A stretch of 39,658 nucleotides of DNA, taken from Paralimibaculum aggregatum. GTDB lineage: Bacteria; Pseudomonadota; Alphaproteobacteria; Rhodobacterales; Rhodobacteraceae. The translations under genes were made by a program, and so were the position numbers. The stretch lies in NCBI RefSeq assembly GCF_030270585.1, contig NZ_BSYI01000050.1:1-39658 (forward strand), written 5' to 3'. Below the pieces are notes generated by a model. That model ran no database searches, was not told the DNA's origin, and saw only the letters and a list, made by a program, of their open reading frames with translations. Shown here one piece after another: positions 1 through 7,863 of this stretch (position 1 is its first letter; every line of letters begins with the position of its first letter).

Positions 1-1036
1 GCCACGATGCCCCCGCAGCCGCCGCGCCGGTGCAGGGGCGGGGCGCGCCGGGGCGGCCCCGGCCACAGGCGCCCGCCGCGGCATCGGCCCGGGCCCGCAC
101 CGGGCAGCCCCGCGCCAGTGCCCCGCACCGGAGGCCCCGCGCCAGCGCGCCGCACCGAAGCCCCGCGCCGGAGCGCCGCACCGGGATACTGCACCGAGAA
201 CACCGCGCAGAGGCCGAGCGCCAGAACACCGCGCCGGAGGCTGCGCGCCAAGACACTGCACCGGAAGCCCTGCACCAGGGCACCGCACCGGAGGCCCCCG
301 TCAGGGCGCTGCGCCGGAGGCCCTGCACCAGAACGCTGCACTGGAGGCTCCTAGTCAGGGCGCCGCGCCGGAAGCCTCATGCCAGGGCGCCGTGCCGGAG
401 GCCCTGCTACAGGACACCGCACCGGAGGCCCTGCACCGGGGCGCCGAGCCGAAAGCCTCGCGACAGGATGCGGCGCCGGAAGTCCTGCACCGGGGCGCCG
501 CGCCGGGGCGCCGCGACAGGACATTGCACCGGAGGGCCTGCACCATGTCGCTGCACTGGAGGCCCCGCGCCAGGGCGCCCCGCCGGAAGCCTCGCGACAG
601 GATGCTGGGTCGGAAGCCCGCACCACGGCAGCGCACCCGAGGCCCCGCGTCGAGGCCCCGGGCCAGGGCACTGCACCGGAGGCCCCGCGTCGGGACGCTG
701 CACTGACGGCCCCGCGGCAGGGCGCGGCGCCCGGGGGCCTCGTGCCTGGACGCCGCGCCGGAGATCCTGCACCAGGGCAATGCATCGGAGGCCCCGCGCC
801 AAGGCGCCGGACCGGCGGCCCCGCGCCGGGGGACCGCCCGGGGGCCTGGCGCCAGAGCGGGGCACCGGAGGCACCGCCTCGGGGCCCCGCGCCGGGGCGC
901 CGCACCGGGGCGCCGCACCGGGGGGCCCCGCGCCAGGGCACTGACTGGGGTGGGGGCGCGACGGCCCCGCGCCGGGGCACTGCGCCGGGGGGAACGGGCG
1001 AGGGCCGTGCGCCGGGGGGGGCGCCGCCCTCCCGGG
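1..1036. repeat. Degenerate 27-bp tandem repeat tract, no intact gene
   Basis: This gene-free stretch is filled by an imperfect tandem repeat, clearest from 125 to 808. Unit starts are at 125, 152, 178, 205, 231, 258, 285, 311, 338, 365, 392, 419, 446, 473, 500, 526, 553 and 580, then after an irregular block at 673, 700, 727, 755 and 782. Most units are 27 bp, but those at 152, 205, 285 and 500 are 26 bp and the one at 727 is 28 bp. Read in the unit's own phase, each 27-mer gives a variant of APEALHQGA, and the phase is restored from unit to unit although the indels shift the overall frame. Long open frames here on both strands are GC-driven. It may be a decayed or mis-sequenced repeat-protein gene that continues off the left edge. 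Confidence 0.8.
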
Positions 1037-1720
1037 TCAGACCACCTGCACCTCGAGCTGGCCGAGGCTGTCGATCTCTGCCAGCATGCGGTCGCCGCGG
1101 GCCACCGGGCCGACCCCGGCCGGGGTGCCGGACATGATAAGGTCGCCCGGCGCCAGGGTGAAATATTCCGACAGGATCGCGATCTGCTCCGGCACCGACC
1201 AGATCATCTGCCCGAGATCGCCTTGCTGGCGCACCGCGCCGTTCACCGTCAGCCGGATCGCGCCGGCCGCCGGGTGGCCGATCTCGGCCGCCGGCACCAG
1301 CGCGCCGAGCGGCGCCGAGGCGGCGAAGGCCTTGCCGACCTCCCAGGGCCGCCGCCGTTCCTTGGCCTCGCCCTGCAGGTCGCGCCGGGTCATGTCGAGC
1401 CCCACGGCATAGCCCCAGACATGGTCCAGCGCCGCCGCCTCCGGGATGTCGCGGCCGCCGCTGCCGAGCGCCACCACCATCTCGATCTCGTGGTGCACGT
1501 CGGCGGATTTCGGCGGATAGGGGAAGCGCCCGTCGGTGGCGATGTCGCCCGGGTTCTTCTGGAAGAAGAAGGGCGGCTCGCGGTCCGGGTCGCCGCCCAT
1601 CTCGCGGGTGTGCTCGGCATAGTTGCGCCCGATGCAGTAGATCCGGCGCACCGGGAACATCGCCGCGCTGCCGCGCACCGGCAGCGCCGGGGTCTCCGGC
1701 GGATCGATCACCCAGTCCAT
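1037..1720 (-). CDS. Fumarylacetoacetate hydrolase family protein (acylpyruvate/fumarylpyruvate hydrolase type)
   Basis: A 227-residue FAH-fold enzyme, the usual length for the short single-domain branch that hydrolyses acylpyruvates such as fumarylpyruvate or decarboxylates oxaloacetate (FAHD1-like). The family signature IYCIGRNYAEH is at residues 28-37. Putative divalent-metal ligands are E78 and E80 in VHHEIE and D109 in GLDMTRRDLQ. The C-terminal SGTPAGVGP loop is typical. I chose the ATG at 1720 because GGAGA lies 6-7 nt upstream; the 21 residues ahead of it in the open frame look non-coding. It is the last gene of a minus-strand run, 37 bp after rlmJ. The exact substrate cannot be read from sequence; an aromatic ring-cleavage product (gentisate route) is one option, but no such genes are adjacent. 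Confidence 0.9.
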   Translation of the reverse strand: MDWVIDPPETPALPVRGSAAMFPVRRIYCIGRNYAEHTREMGGDPDREPPFFFQKNPGDIATDGRFPYPPKSADVHHEIEMVVALGSGGRDIPEAAALDHVWGYAVGLDMTRRDLQGEAKERRRPWEVGKAFAASAPLGALVPAAEIGHPAAGAIRLTVNGAVRQQGDLGQMIWSVPEQIAILSEYFTLAPGDLIMSGTPAGVGPVARGDRMLAEIDSLGQLEVQVV

Positions 1721-1757
1721 CGCTCGTCTCCCTTTCCTGTGGTTCGCGCCCGGCGGT

Positions 1758-2531
1758 TCAGGCCGGGCCGAAGATCCCGGCAAACGGCGCCCAGGCCTCG
1801 GCCAGCGCCGCCGCCGTGCCGTGCGGCGTGCCGGCGAGCGCCAGCCCGGCGCCCTGCATGCCGCGGGCCGGCGGCGCCAGCAGGCGCATCTCGGCCACCG
1901 TCAGCCCCGGCAGCGCGGCCCGCAGCCGCGCCAGCATCGCGCGGTGCCGCCCCGCCGGCAGCACCGGGTACCAGAGCGCGGCGACGCCCTCCGGCCAGCG
2001 CGCCACCACGCCGAGGAAGGTCTCGGCGGCCTGCGCGTATTCCTCCTTGACCTCGTAGGAGGGGTCGATCAGCGCCAGCCCGCGGCGCGGCTTCGGCGGG
2101 GTCAGCGCCAGCAGCCCTTCATGCCCGTCGCGGCGGTGGATCGCAACGCCCGCGCCGCCGAGCGCGCGGCCCAGCGCGGCATGTTCGGCCGGGTGCAGCT
2201 CGCAGAGGGTGAGCCGGTCCTGCGGCCGCAGCAGCGCCCGCGCGATCGCCGGCGAGCCGGGATAGGCGCGCGGCCCGTGCGCCGCGCGCACCGCCGCCAG
2301 CGCCGCGGCATAGGGCCCGGCCGGCGCCGCCCGCCCGATCCCCGCCGCCGCCTCGCCGGTCTTGCGCGCCTCGGCGCTGTCGAGATCGTAGAGCCCGCGC
2401 CCGGCATGGCTCTCGAGATAGCTGACCGGCCGCGGCTTGCGGGTGAGCAGCGCGAGCAGCGCCGCCAGCGCCGCGTGCTTGTGCAGGTCGGCCGGGTTCC
2501 CGGCGTGATAGGCGTGCTGGTAGGAGAGCAC
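1758..2531 (-). CDS. 23S rRNA (adenine(2030)-N6)-methyltransferase RlmJ
   Basis: RlmJ methylates A2030 of 23S rRNA with SAM. The 257-residue product shows the family's N-terminal signature MLSYQHAYHAGNPADLHKH, where the motif X region binds cofactor, and the catalytic motif IV as DPSYE at residues 156-160. The common form is DPPYE; I believe the serine variant is frequent in alphaproteobacterial homologues. Length is slightly below the roughly 280 residues of the E. coli enzyme. The start is a GTG at 2531, five bases after the stop of the GNAT gene, so translation is probably coupled. Nothing in the neighbourhood suggests more than housekeeping function. Confidence 0.9.
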   Translation of the reverse strand: MLSYQHAYHAGNPADLHKHAALAALLALLTRKPRPVSYLESHAGRGLYDLDSAEARKTGEAAAGIGRAAPAGPYAAALAAVRAAHGPRAYPGSPAIARALLRPQDRLTLCELHPAEHAALGRALGGAGVAIHRRDGHEGLLALTPPKPRRGLALIDPSYEVKEEYAQAAETFLGVVARWPEGVAALWYPVLPAGRHRAMLARLRAALPGLTVAEMRLLAPPARGMQGAGLALAGTPHGTAAALAEAWAPFAGIFGPA

Positions 2532-2536
2532 GGCGC

Positions 2537-3124
2537 TCAGAGCTCCCGGAGCCAGAACTGCATCGGCTTCTCGGTCTCCGCCGCGGCGCCGACATCCTTC
2601 CAGGAGAAGCCGGTGCGCCCGGCCGGCATCGGCGCGTAGCCGCGCTTGCGCCAGAACGGGTCGAGCGGGGCGTAGCCCGCCGGCCGGGCCGGGTGATCGT
2701 CCGGGCGCAGCACCGCGCAGAACGCGGCATGGCGCCGCCCGAGCGTCCGGGCATGGGCCTCGCGGTGGTCGAAGAAGGCATGGCCGACGCCGCGCCCGCG
2801 ATATTCCGGCAGCAGCACCGATTCGGCGTTGTAGAACACCGTCTCGAGCGGGATGCCGGCGGCGGCGAAGGGCGCGCCGAACTCGCCGGCATGGTCCTCC
2901 AGCGGCGTGCCGGTGGCGCAGCCGACCAGCCGCCCGCCGTCCCAGGCGCCGACCACCACGGCGCCCGGGCTCTCGCGATAGGCGGCGAGATAGCGCGCCT
3001 CGTAGTCCATGTCGCCGTCATAGAGATAGGGGAAGGCGCGGAACACCGCGATGCGCAGGCGGGCGATCTCGGGGATCCAGCGCTCCAGCGCGGCGGGCGC
3101 GATCGGGCCGGTGGTCAGGCTCAT
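2537..3124 (-). CDS. GNAT family N-acetyltransferase
   Basis: A 195-residue acyltransferase expected to move an acetyl group from acetyl-CoA to an unidentified amine. The acetyl-CoA-binding motif A is visible as LLPEYRGRGVGHAFFDHRE near residues 107-125, with the Q/RxxGxG/A loop as RGRGVG. The C-terminal WRKRGYAP segment fits beta 6-7 of the fold. Its ATG overlaps the stop of the hydantoinase-like gene in an ATGA junction, and the next gene (rlmJ) begins 5 bp after its stop, so the three genes are co-transcribed and coupled. The substrate is not predictable; amino acids or small amines are usual for stand-alone GNATs. Confidence 0.85.
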   Translation of the reverse strand: MSLTTGPIAPAALERWIPEIARLRIAVFRAFPYLYDGDMDYEARYLAAYRESPGAVVVGAWDGGRLVGCATGTPLEDHAGEFGAPFAAAGIPLETVFYNAESVLLPEYRGRGVGHAFFDHREAHARTLGRRHAAFCAVLRPDDHPARPAGYAPLDPFWRKRGYAPMPAGRTGFSWKDVGAAAETEKPMQFWLREL

Positions 3125-5241
3125 CGGCGGGTGCCCTCCGGGGCGGTCTCGGCGAGGCGCGGGCGGCCGGTGGCGGTGACGGTGATTTCGCCCTCGACAT
3201 ATTGCCGCTTGCCCTCGATGGTGGCCTCGCGGCGGGCGATGCGGTGGGCGAATTCCGGCGCATCGGCGCCGGCCGCCAGCGCCTGGGCGCGGAGCCGGTC
3301 GGTGAGCGCGCCGGTCAGCGCCGCCTCGGCCGCCCCGGCATCGGGGAAATCCTCCGGGCCGTCCGGCAGATGCGCGCGGAAGCGGCCCTCGCCGGGCGCC
3401 GTGACCACGGCGGTGAGGCTGAGCCGCACGCCGCCGACCACCGCGCCCACCGCATTGGCGACCCCGGCATGCGGCGGCACCGCGTTCTCCGCCCCCAGCA
3501 TCTCCGCCACCGCCGGATAATAGGTCGGCGCGCTGGCCCCGAGCCCGATCAGCGGCACGGTGAGCGGCAGCGCCGGCGCGGCGAGCCCGCGATGGCGCTC
3601 CAGCGCCGCGGCGGCGAGCGGCGAGACCGCGAGCCCCGGCGGCAGCCCGTCCTCCTGCAGCGCGGTCTCGAGCACCAGCTCGGCCGAGCGCCGGGTCAGC
3701 CGCGCGACGATCATCCGGGCCAGCGCCTCGGGGCCGTCGGCGAGGGCGTTCCCGTCGGTGCGGCGCTGGCGGGCGAAGAGCGCCGCGGCGGCGCGGGCGG
3801 CGGCGGCGTCCCAGCCCGATTGCAGGCCGAGCACATGGGCGGCGTCGGAGGGGGTGAGCGCGGCCCGGCGGATCAGCCCGCGCGCCTCGAGCCGGCGCGC
3901 CGCCTGGCCGAGCTTGCGGTCGGCGGTGAGCTTGTCGGCGGCCTCCGGGCGCTCGGCGAGGCGTGCCATCACCGCGGCCTCGGCGCCGGCGAGCCCGGCC
4001 GCCGGCACCGGCGCCAGCAGGAACACCCCGTGCAGCGCATCGGCGCGCGGCGCCGCCGCCTGCCGCGCCAGCGCCTCGTGGACCAGCGCGGGGTGCTCGG
4101 TGGCCAGCAGCGACACCGGCAGCGCGCGCCGCGGCCCGAGCACGATGCCGGGCCCGTCCGCCGCCTCGACCAGGCTCACCCGGCTGTCGCCGCCGAGCCC
4201 GTGCGTCGCCATCGCCACCGCCTCGACCATGGTGCGGTGCCCGCCGACCGAGGCGCCGTCCGGGTCGAGCCGGGGCCGGCCGCCGCGCAGCACCGCGATG
4301 TCGGTGGTGGTGCCGCCGATATCGGAGACCAGCGCATCGGCCAGCCCGGTCAGCCAGCCGGCGCCGACCAGGCTCGCCGCCGGGCCCGAGAGGATGGTCT
4401 CGATCGGGCGCTCGCGCGCGAAGCCGGCCGAGACCAGCGCGCCATCGCCGCGCACCACCATCATCGGCGCGGCGATGCCGAGCGCCGCGGCGCGCGCCTC
4501 GGTGGCGCGGATCAGCCGGTCGATCATCGGGGTGAGGCGGGCGTTGAGCAGCGCGGTGAGCGCCCGCCGCGGCCCGCCGACCCGGGCCGAGAGCAGGTGC
4601 GAGCAGGTCACCGGGCGCCCGGTCAGCGCGCGGATGCGCTCGGCGGCGGCGAGCTCGTGCGCCGGGTTGCGCACCGCGAACAGCCCGCAGACGGCATAGG
4701 CCTCCGCCGGGGTGCCGGCGAGGGTCTCGGCGAGCCCGGCCTCGAGCGCCGCGAGGTCGAGCGGCGCGGCCTGCGCGCCGCTGGCGTCGTGGCCGCCGGC
4801 GATGCGGATCAGCGGCGCGTCGTCGAGCGCCCGGTCGAGCCCCTGGCGGGCCAGGTCCGCCGCCTCGAAGCCGATCGCCACCAGCCCGGCGCGCCCGCCC
4901 TGGCCCTCGACGAGCGCATTGGTGGCGAGCGTGGTGGAGAGCGAGACCAGCCCGATCTCCGCCGGCGAGGCGCCGGCCTCGGCCAGCACCGCCTGCATCG
5001 CCGCGCCGAGCCCGCGGGCCAGATCCCCCGGCGTGGTCAGCCGCTTGGCGCTGGCGACCACCGCCGCCGGGCCATGCTCCAGCCGGTCGGCATCGACCAG
5101 CACCGCATCGGTATAGGTGCCGCCGGTGTCGAGCCCGAGCAGCATCCGCGGCAGCGCGCGGCCGCCCGTTGCCGCGCCCGCAGACCCGCCGGTTGCCGCG
5201 CCCGCAGCCGACCCGCCGCTCCGGATGCCTTCCGCCGCCAT
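3121..5241 (-). CDS. Hydantoinase/oxoprolinase family protein (HyuA-type, ATP-dependent)
   Basis: HyuA-family proteins use an actin/ASKHA-like ATPase fold to drive hydrolysis of hydantoins, 5-oxoproline or related lactams. The N-terminal ATP-binding motif LGLDTGGTYTDAVLVD begins near residue 35, and the second motif SDIGGTTTDIAVLRGG is mid-protein, as in Hydant_A_N plus Hydantoinase_A. The open frame runs much further upstream, but the ATG at 5241 has GGAGG six bases ahead, giving 706 residues. A second candidate at 5145 (MLLGLDTGG) starts exactly at the domain but has no visible ribosome site. The extra 32 residues are Gly/Ala-rich and derive from a 16-bp direct repeat (5168-5183, 5192-5207). 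No hyuB partner is adjacent, which is unusual. It heads the minus-strand run and overlaps the GNAT start by 4 bp. Confidence 0.85.
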   Translation of the reverse strand: MAAEGIRSGGSAAGAATGGSAGAATGGRALPRMLLGLDTGGTYTDAVLVDADRLEHGPAAVVASAKRLTTPGDLARGLGAAMQAVLAEAGASPAEIGLVSLSTTLATNALVEGQGGRAGLVAIGFEAADLARQGLDRALDDAPLIRIAGGHDASGAQAAPLDLAALEAGLAETLAGTPAEAYAVCGLFAVRNPAHELAAAERIRALTGRPVTCSHLLSARVGGPRRALTALLNARLTPMIDRLIRATEARAAALGIAAPMMVVRGDGALVSAGFARERPIETILSGPAASLVGAGWLTGLADALVSDIGGTTTDIAVLRGGRPRLDPDGASVGGHRTMVEAVAMATHGLGGDSRVSLVEAADGPGIVLGPRRALPVSLLATEHPALVHEALARQAAAPRADALHGVFLLAPVPAAGLAGAEAAVMARLAERPEAADKLTADRKLGQAARRLEARGLIRRAALTPSDAAHVLGLQSGWDAAAARAAAALFARQRRTDGNALADGPEALARMIVARLTRRSAELVLETALQEDGLPPGLAVSPLAAAALERHRGLAAPALPLTVPLIGLGASAPTYYPAVAEMLGAENAVPPHAGVANAVGAVVGGVRLSLTAVVTAPGEGRFRAHLPDGPEDFPDAGAAEAALTGALTDRLRAQALAAGADAPEFAHRIARREATIEGKRQYVEGEITVTATGRPRLAETAPEGTRR

Positions 5242-5352
5242 CTCGCGCCTCCGCTGCCGCCCCGCCCGGCCGCGCCCTGGCGATGCGGCCTCCGCCGGCT
5301 CATACGCGAATCCGCCCGGCTGGCAAGGGGCGGCGGCCCGCCGGCCGCTCCC

Positions 5353-5389
5353 CGCGAGGCCACCTCCGCGAGGCCACCTCCGCGAGGCC
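5353..5389. repeat. Short 14-bp tandem repeat
   Basis: The unit CGCGAGGCCACCTC occurs at 5353-5366 and 5367-5380, followed by a partial third copy to 5389. It lies in the gap between hyuA and the small upstream gene. No function is evident; replication slippage is the simplest explanation. Confidence 0.8.
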
Positions 5390-5396
5390 GGGCGGC

Positions 5397-5654
5397 TCAG
5401 GCGGCGCTGCGCCGCCGGGGCGGCGGCAGGGCGGCGCCCTGCTGCGCCTCCAGCCGCCGGGTCGAGACCGCGACCCGGGCGACGCAGTCGCGCACCCCGG
5501 CGAGCAGGATCCGTGTCTGGACGTCCAGGCGGCAGCCGTTCTCGAGCAGGAACTGCTCGATCGTGAATTCCACGTTCTCGAGAGGCATGCGGATCGAGGC
5601 GAGAACCTCGTCCACGCGCTGTGCCCCACCCTGAGCCGATTCTCGGTCGTCCAT
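5397..5654 (-). CDS. Small conserved-looking hypothetical protein
   Basis: I do not recognise this 85-residue protein. It has a polar N-terminus, a central amphipathic part (VDEVLASIRMPLENVEFTIEQ onward) that should be helical, and a basic, Pro/Arg-rich end. Its residue mix differs from the Arg/Ala/Pro-rich shadow frames around it, which argues for real coding. I prefer the ATG at 5654, with GAGG five bases upstream. An in-frame ATG at 5696 would add 14 residues (MLDIAGTQHKNEAG) and has a poorer ribosome site. It sits directly downstream of an AT-rich region likely to hold its promoter and is separated from hyuA by 155 bp. No membrane segment or signal peptide is visible. Confidence 0.6.
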   Translation of the reverse strand: MDDRESAQGGAQRVDEVLASIRMPLENVEFTIEQFLLENGCRLDVQTRILLAGVRDCVARVAVSTRRLEAQQGAALPPPRRRSAA

Positions 5655-5689
5655 GCCCGCCTCGTTCTTGTGTTGGGTTCCGGCTATGT

Positions 5690-5815
5690 CCAACATGCAT
5701 TTCGTCTCTTAACGAAAGGTAAACGCAAGATCTTGAGACCGGTCCAAGTTGACGCAAATCACCGAAAATTTCCGATGAATTAAATCAGTTGTATAGAACA
5801 ATGTTGAGAAGAATC
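5690..5815. promoter_or_regulatory. AT-rich intergenic region, likely promoter for the leftward small gene
   Basis: In a window of very high GC, this stretch is conspicuously AT-rich. It contains a 10-bp palindrome CAAGATCTTG and runs such as GAAAATTTCC and GAATTAAATC. The gene to its left reads leftward and mnmD also reads leftward, ending at its right. It therefore probably holds the promoter of the small hypothetical gene and perhaps of the hyuA run. On the minus strand TTGCGT and AAGATC are spaced 17 bp apart, but I would not insist on that pair. Confidence 0.45.
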
Positions 5816-5891
5816 CATCCGGGCGCGGATCGGATGCGGATCGGGGGGCCGCTCGGGGGCGCCAGCCGACCGCCCTGAGCGGCGCGGCGAC

Positions 5892-6581
5892 TCAGCCGCC
5901 GGGGCGGCTGCCGGCGAGCATCTCGCGCTTGCGGCCGTAGCCGGGGCGCTTCGCCATGCGGAAGCCGGCGGCCTGCAGGCCGCGCCGGACATGGCCGGCC
6001 GCGGAATAGGTGGCGAGGCTGCCGCCCGGCGCGGTGTGCGCGAACACCTCGGCCAGCAGCGCCGGCTCCCAGAGCTCGGGGTTGCGCGCCGGGGCGAAGC
6101 CGTCGAGGAACCAGGCCTCGGCCCGCCCGCCCCAGCGCGGCAGGGTTTCACGTGCATCGCCGAGGATCACCTCGAGCCGGGCGCCGGGCAGCGCCAGGCT
6201 GCCGCCGCCGCGCCAGCCGGCGAGGAGCTCGGCGGCGAGCGGGGCGAGCTCGGGCCAGGGGGCCAGCGCGCGGGCCATCTCGGTGGCGGCCAGCGGCGCG
6301 ATCTCGAAGGAGGTGAAGGCGAGCTCGGCGCCCGGCGCGGCGCGTTCGCGCCAGAGCGCCCAGGCGGCGAGGAAGCCGAGCCCGGTGCCGAAGCCGAGCT
6401 CGGCGACGGCGAAGCCGGCGGCGCCGGAGAACCGCCGCGCCAGGTCGTTGCCGGCGAGGAACACGTGGCGGGTCTCGGCGAGCCCGTCGTCGGCGGAATA
6501 GTAGGGGTCGCCGAAACGGGTCGAGACCGGCAGATTGCCGTCTCGCCATTCGATCCCGCGCTCGCTAGCGTCCCCGGCCAT
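5892..6581 (-). CDS. tRNA (5-methylaminomethyl-2-thiouridine)(34)-methyltransferase MnmD
   Basis: MnmD performs the last step of mnm5s2U34 synthesis, methylating nm5s2U in the wobble position of tRNAs with SAM. The 229-residue product matches the stand-alone methyltransferase domain (DUF752 type). It has DPYYS and GLAETRHVFLAGN near residues 25-44, the SAM-binding loop ELGFGTGLGFL, and the diagnostic LDGFAPARNPELW. The ATG at 6581 gives MAGDASERGIEWRDG, a normal N-terminus for the family; the long open frame upstream is a shadow of the divergent gene. In gammaproteobacteria this domain is fused to an FAD oxidoreductase as MnmC; here an FAD oxidoreductase begins 47 bp away on the other strand. 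Confidence 0.9.
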   Translation of the reverse strand: MAGDASERGIEWRDGNLPVSTRFGDPYYSADDGLAETRHVFLAGNDLARRFSGAAGFAVAELGFGTGLGFLAAWALWRERAAPGAELAFTSFEIAPLAATEMARALAPWPELAPLAAELLAGWRGGGSLALPGARLEVILGDARETLPRWGGRAEAWFLDGFAPARNPELWEPALLAEVFAHTAPGGSLATYSAAGHVRRGLQAAGFRMAKRPGYGRKREMLAGSRPGG

Positions 6582-6628
6582 CGGACTGCTCTGGCGCGGC
6601 GGCGGCGCGAAGGCAAGGGGGGCGGCAT

Positions 6629-7732
6629 GTGAGCGAGGTGCTGGTGATCGGCGGCGGGGTGTTCGGCCTCTGGTGCGCGCGGGCCTGCCTGGCGCTCGGG
6701 CTCGACACCGTGCTGGCCGAGCGCGGGGCGCTGGGCGCGGGCGCCAGCGCGACGCCGGTGGGGGCGCTGGCGCCGCACGAGCCCGGGCCGCCGGCGGCGC
6801 AGACCGCGCTGAAGGCGCTGCAGCTCGACGGGCTGGCGGCGCTGCCGGCCGAGATCGCGGCGCTGGAGGCGGAGACCGGGCTGGCCACCGGCTATGTCCG
6901 CTGCGGCCGGGTGCGCCCGCTCGCCGATGCCGCGGCGCGGGCCCGGGCCGCGGCGCAGGCCGGCCATGCCGCGGCGCTCTGGCGCGGCCTCGGCGAGGTG
7001 CGGCTGCACGAGCGGGTGCCGGCGCGGCTGGCCGGGCTGGTGGCGGCGGCGGCGGCGCCGGCCGGGATCGCCGAGGACACGCTGACCGCGCGGATCGACC
7101 CGCCGCGCTATCTCGCGGCGCTGGCGGCGGCGGTGCGGCGCCGGGGCCGGGTGCTGGAGGGCTGGCACTGTCGCGGCCTCGAGCCCGGCGCCGCGCGGTT
7201 CGACCGGGGCCGGCTGGCGGCGCGGCATATCGTCGTCGCGGCCGGCTGGGAGAGCCTCGCCCTCGCCGGCCTCGCGCCGCCGCGCGGGGTGAAGGGGCAG
7301 GCGGCGGTGCTGGGGGTGCGGCTCGACCCGGGGCTGCCGCTGGTCGGCGCGCCGGGGCTCTACATCGTCGGCCATGCCGGCGGCACCGCGGTGGGCGCGA
7401 CCTCGGAACACGATTGGGTGAGCGAGGGCCCGGATTCCGCGCTCGACGCGGTGATTGCGCGGGCCCGGGCGGTCTCGCCGGCGCTGGCCGGGGCGCCGGT
7501 GCTGCGGCGCTGGGCCGGGATCCGGCCGCGGGCGCCGGGGCCGGGGCCGATCGCCGGGGCGCTGCCGGGGGCGCCGGAGATCCTTCTGGCGGCCGGGGGC
7601 TACAAGATCGGTTTCGCCCTCGCGCATCTCGTCGGCCGGGCGCTGGCGGCCGCGATCGCCGGCTGGACGCCGGCGATTCGGCTGCCCGAAATCGCCCATC
7701 CTGCCGCACATTTAGGCAGTTTGCCGGACTAG
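6629..7732 (+). CDS. FAD-dependent oxidoreductase, probable MnmC-type oxidase partner of MnmD
   Basis: A 367-residue DAO-family flavoprotein. The N-terminal dinucleotide-binding motif is VIGGGVFGLWCARACLALG, followed by the acidic residue ending beta 2 (VLAER). The C-terminal part (RRWAGIRPRAPG and LLAAGGYKIGFALAH) resembles the substrate/FAD side of glycine oxidase and the MnmC oxidase domain. Because it is divergent from mnmD with a 47-bp gap, the best inference is that it supplies the activity converting cmnm5s2U to nm5s2U, so that both MnmC halves are encoded separately. A generic amino-acid oxidase role (ThiO- or DadA-like) is the alternative. The start is a GTG at 6629 behind a purine-rich AAGGGGGG; the overlapping ATG at 6627 is immediately followed by a stop. 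Confidence 0.75.
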   Translation: MSEVLVIGGGVFGLWCARACLALGLDTVLAERGALGAGASATPVGALAPHEPGPPAAQTALKALQLDGLAALPAEIAALEAETGLATGYVRCGRVRPLADAAARARAAAQAGHAAALWRGLGEVRLHERVPARLAGLVAAAAAPAGIAEDTLTARIDPPRYLAALAAAVRRRGRVLEGWHCRGLEPGAARFDRGRLAARHIVVAAGWESLALAGLAPPRGVKGQAAVLGVRLDPGLPLVGAPGLYIVGHAGGTAVGATSEHDWVSEGPDSALDAVIARARAVSPALAGAPVLRRWAGIRPRAPGPGPIAGALPGAPEILLAAGGYKIGFALAHLVGRALAAAIAGWTPAIRLPEIAHPAAHLGSLPD

Positions 7733-7796
7733 GACCAAAAACCGCGGCCTGACCGGGCCAGAGGGCGCCCGATCGCCTTGGCAATTCGTCGGACGC

Positions 7797-7802
7797 TATA
7801 AT
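7797..7802 (+). promoter_or_regulatory. Candidate -10 box of the TRAP operon promoter
   Basis: A perfect TATAAT stands alone in GC-rich sequence 62 bp before the dctP ATG. TTGGCA starts 19 bp upstream, with only 13 bp between the two hexamers, so the -35 match is imperfect. The position, direction and rarity of the hexamer here make it the best promoter candidate for the operon. Confidence 0.5.
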
Positions 7803-7863
7803 ATGGTGCTGCACCGGTCGCGATAACGCGGCCTTGGAGAACAGAGATCCCAGGGAGGACGCA

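Noticed and set aside
125-808. CRISPR array
   Set aside because: The 27-bp units are directly adjacent and degenerate, with no unique spacers between identical repeats and no cas genes in the window.
3202-5634. An 810-codon plus-strand open frame opposite hyuA
   Set aside because: Low-complexity Arg/Gly/Ala/His composition and no motif; the minus strand encodes a full hydantoinase-family protein.
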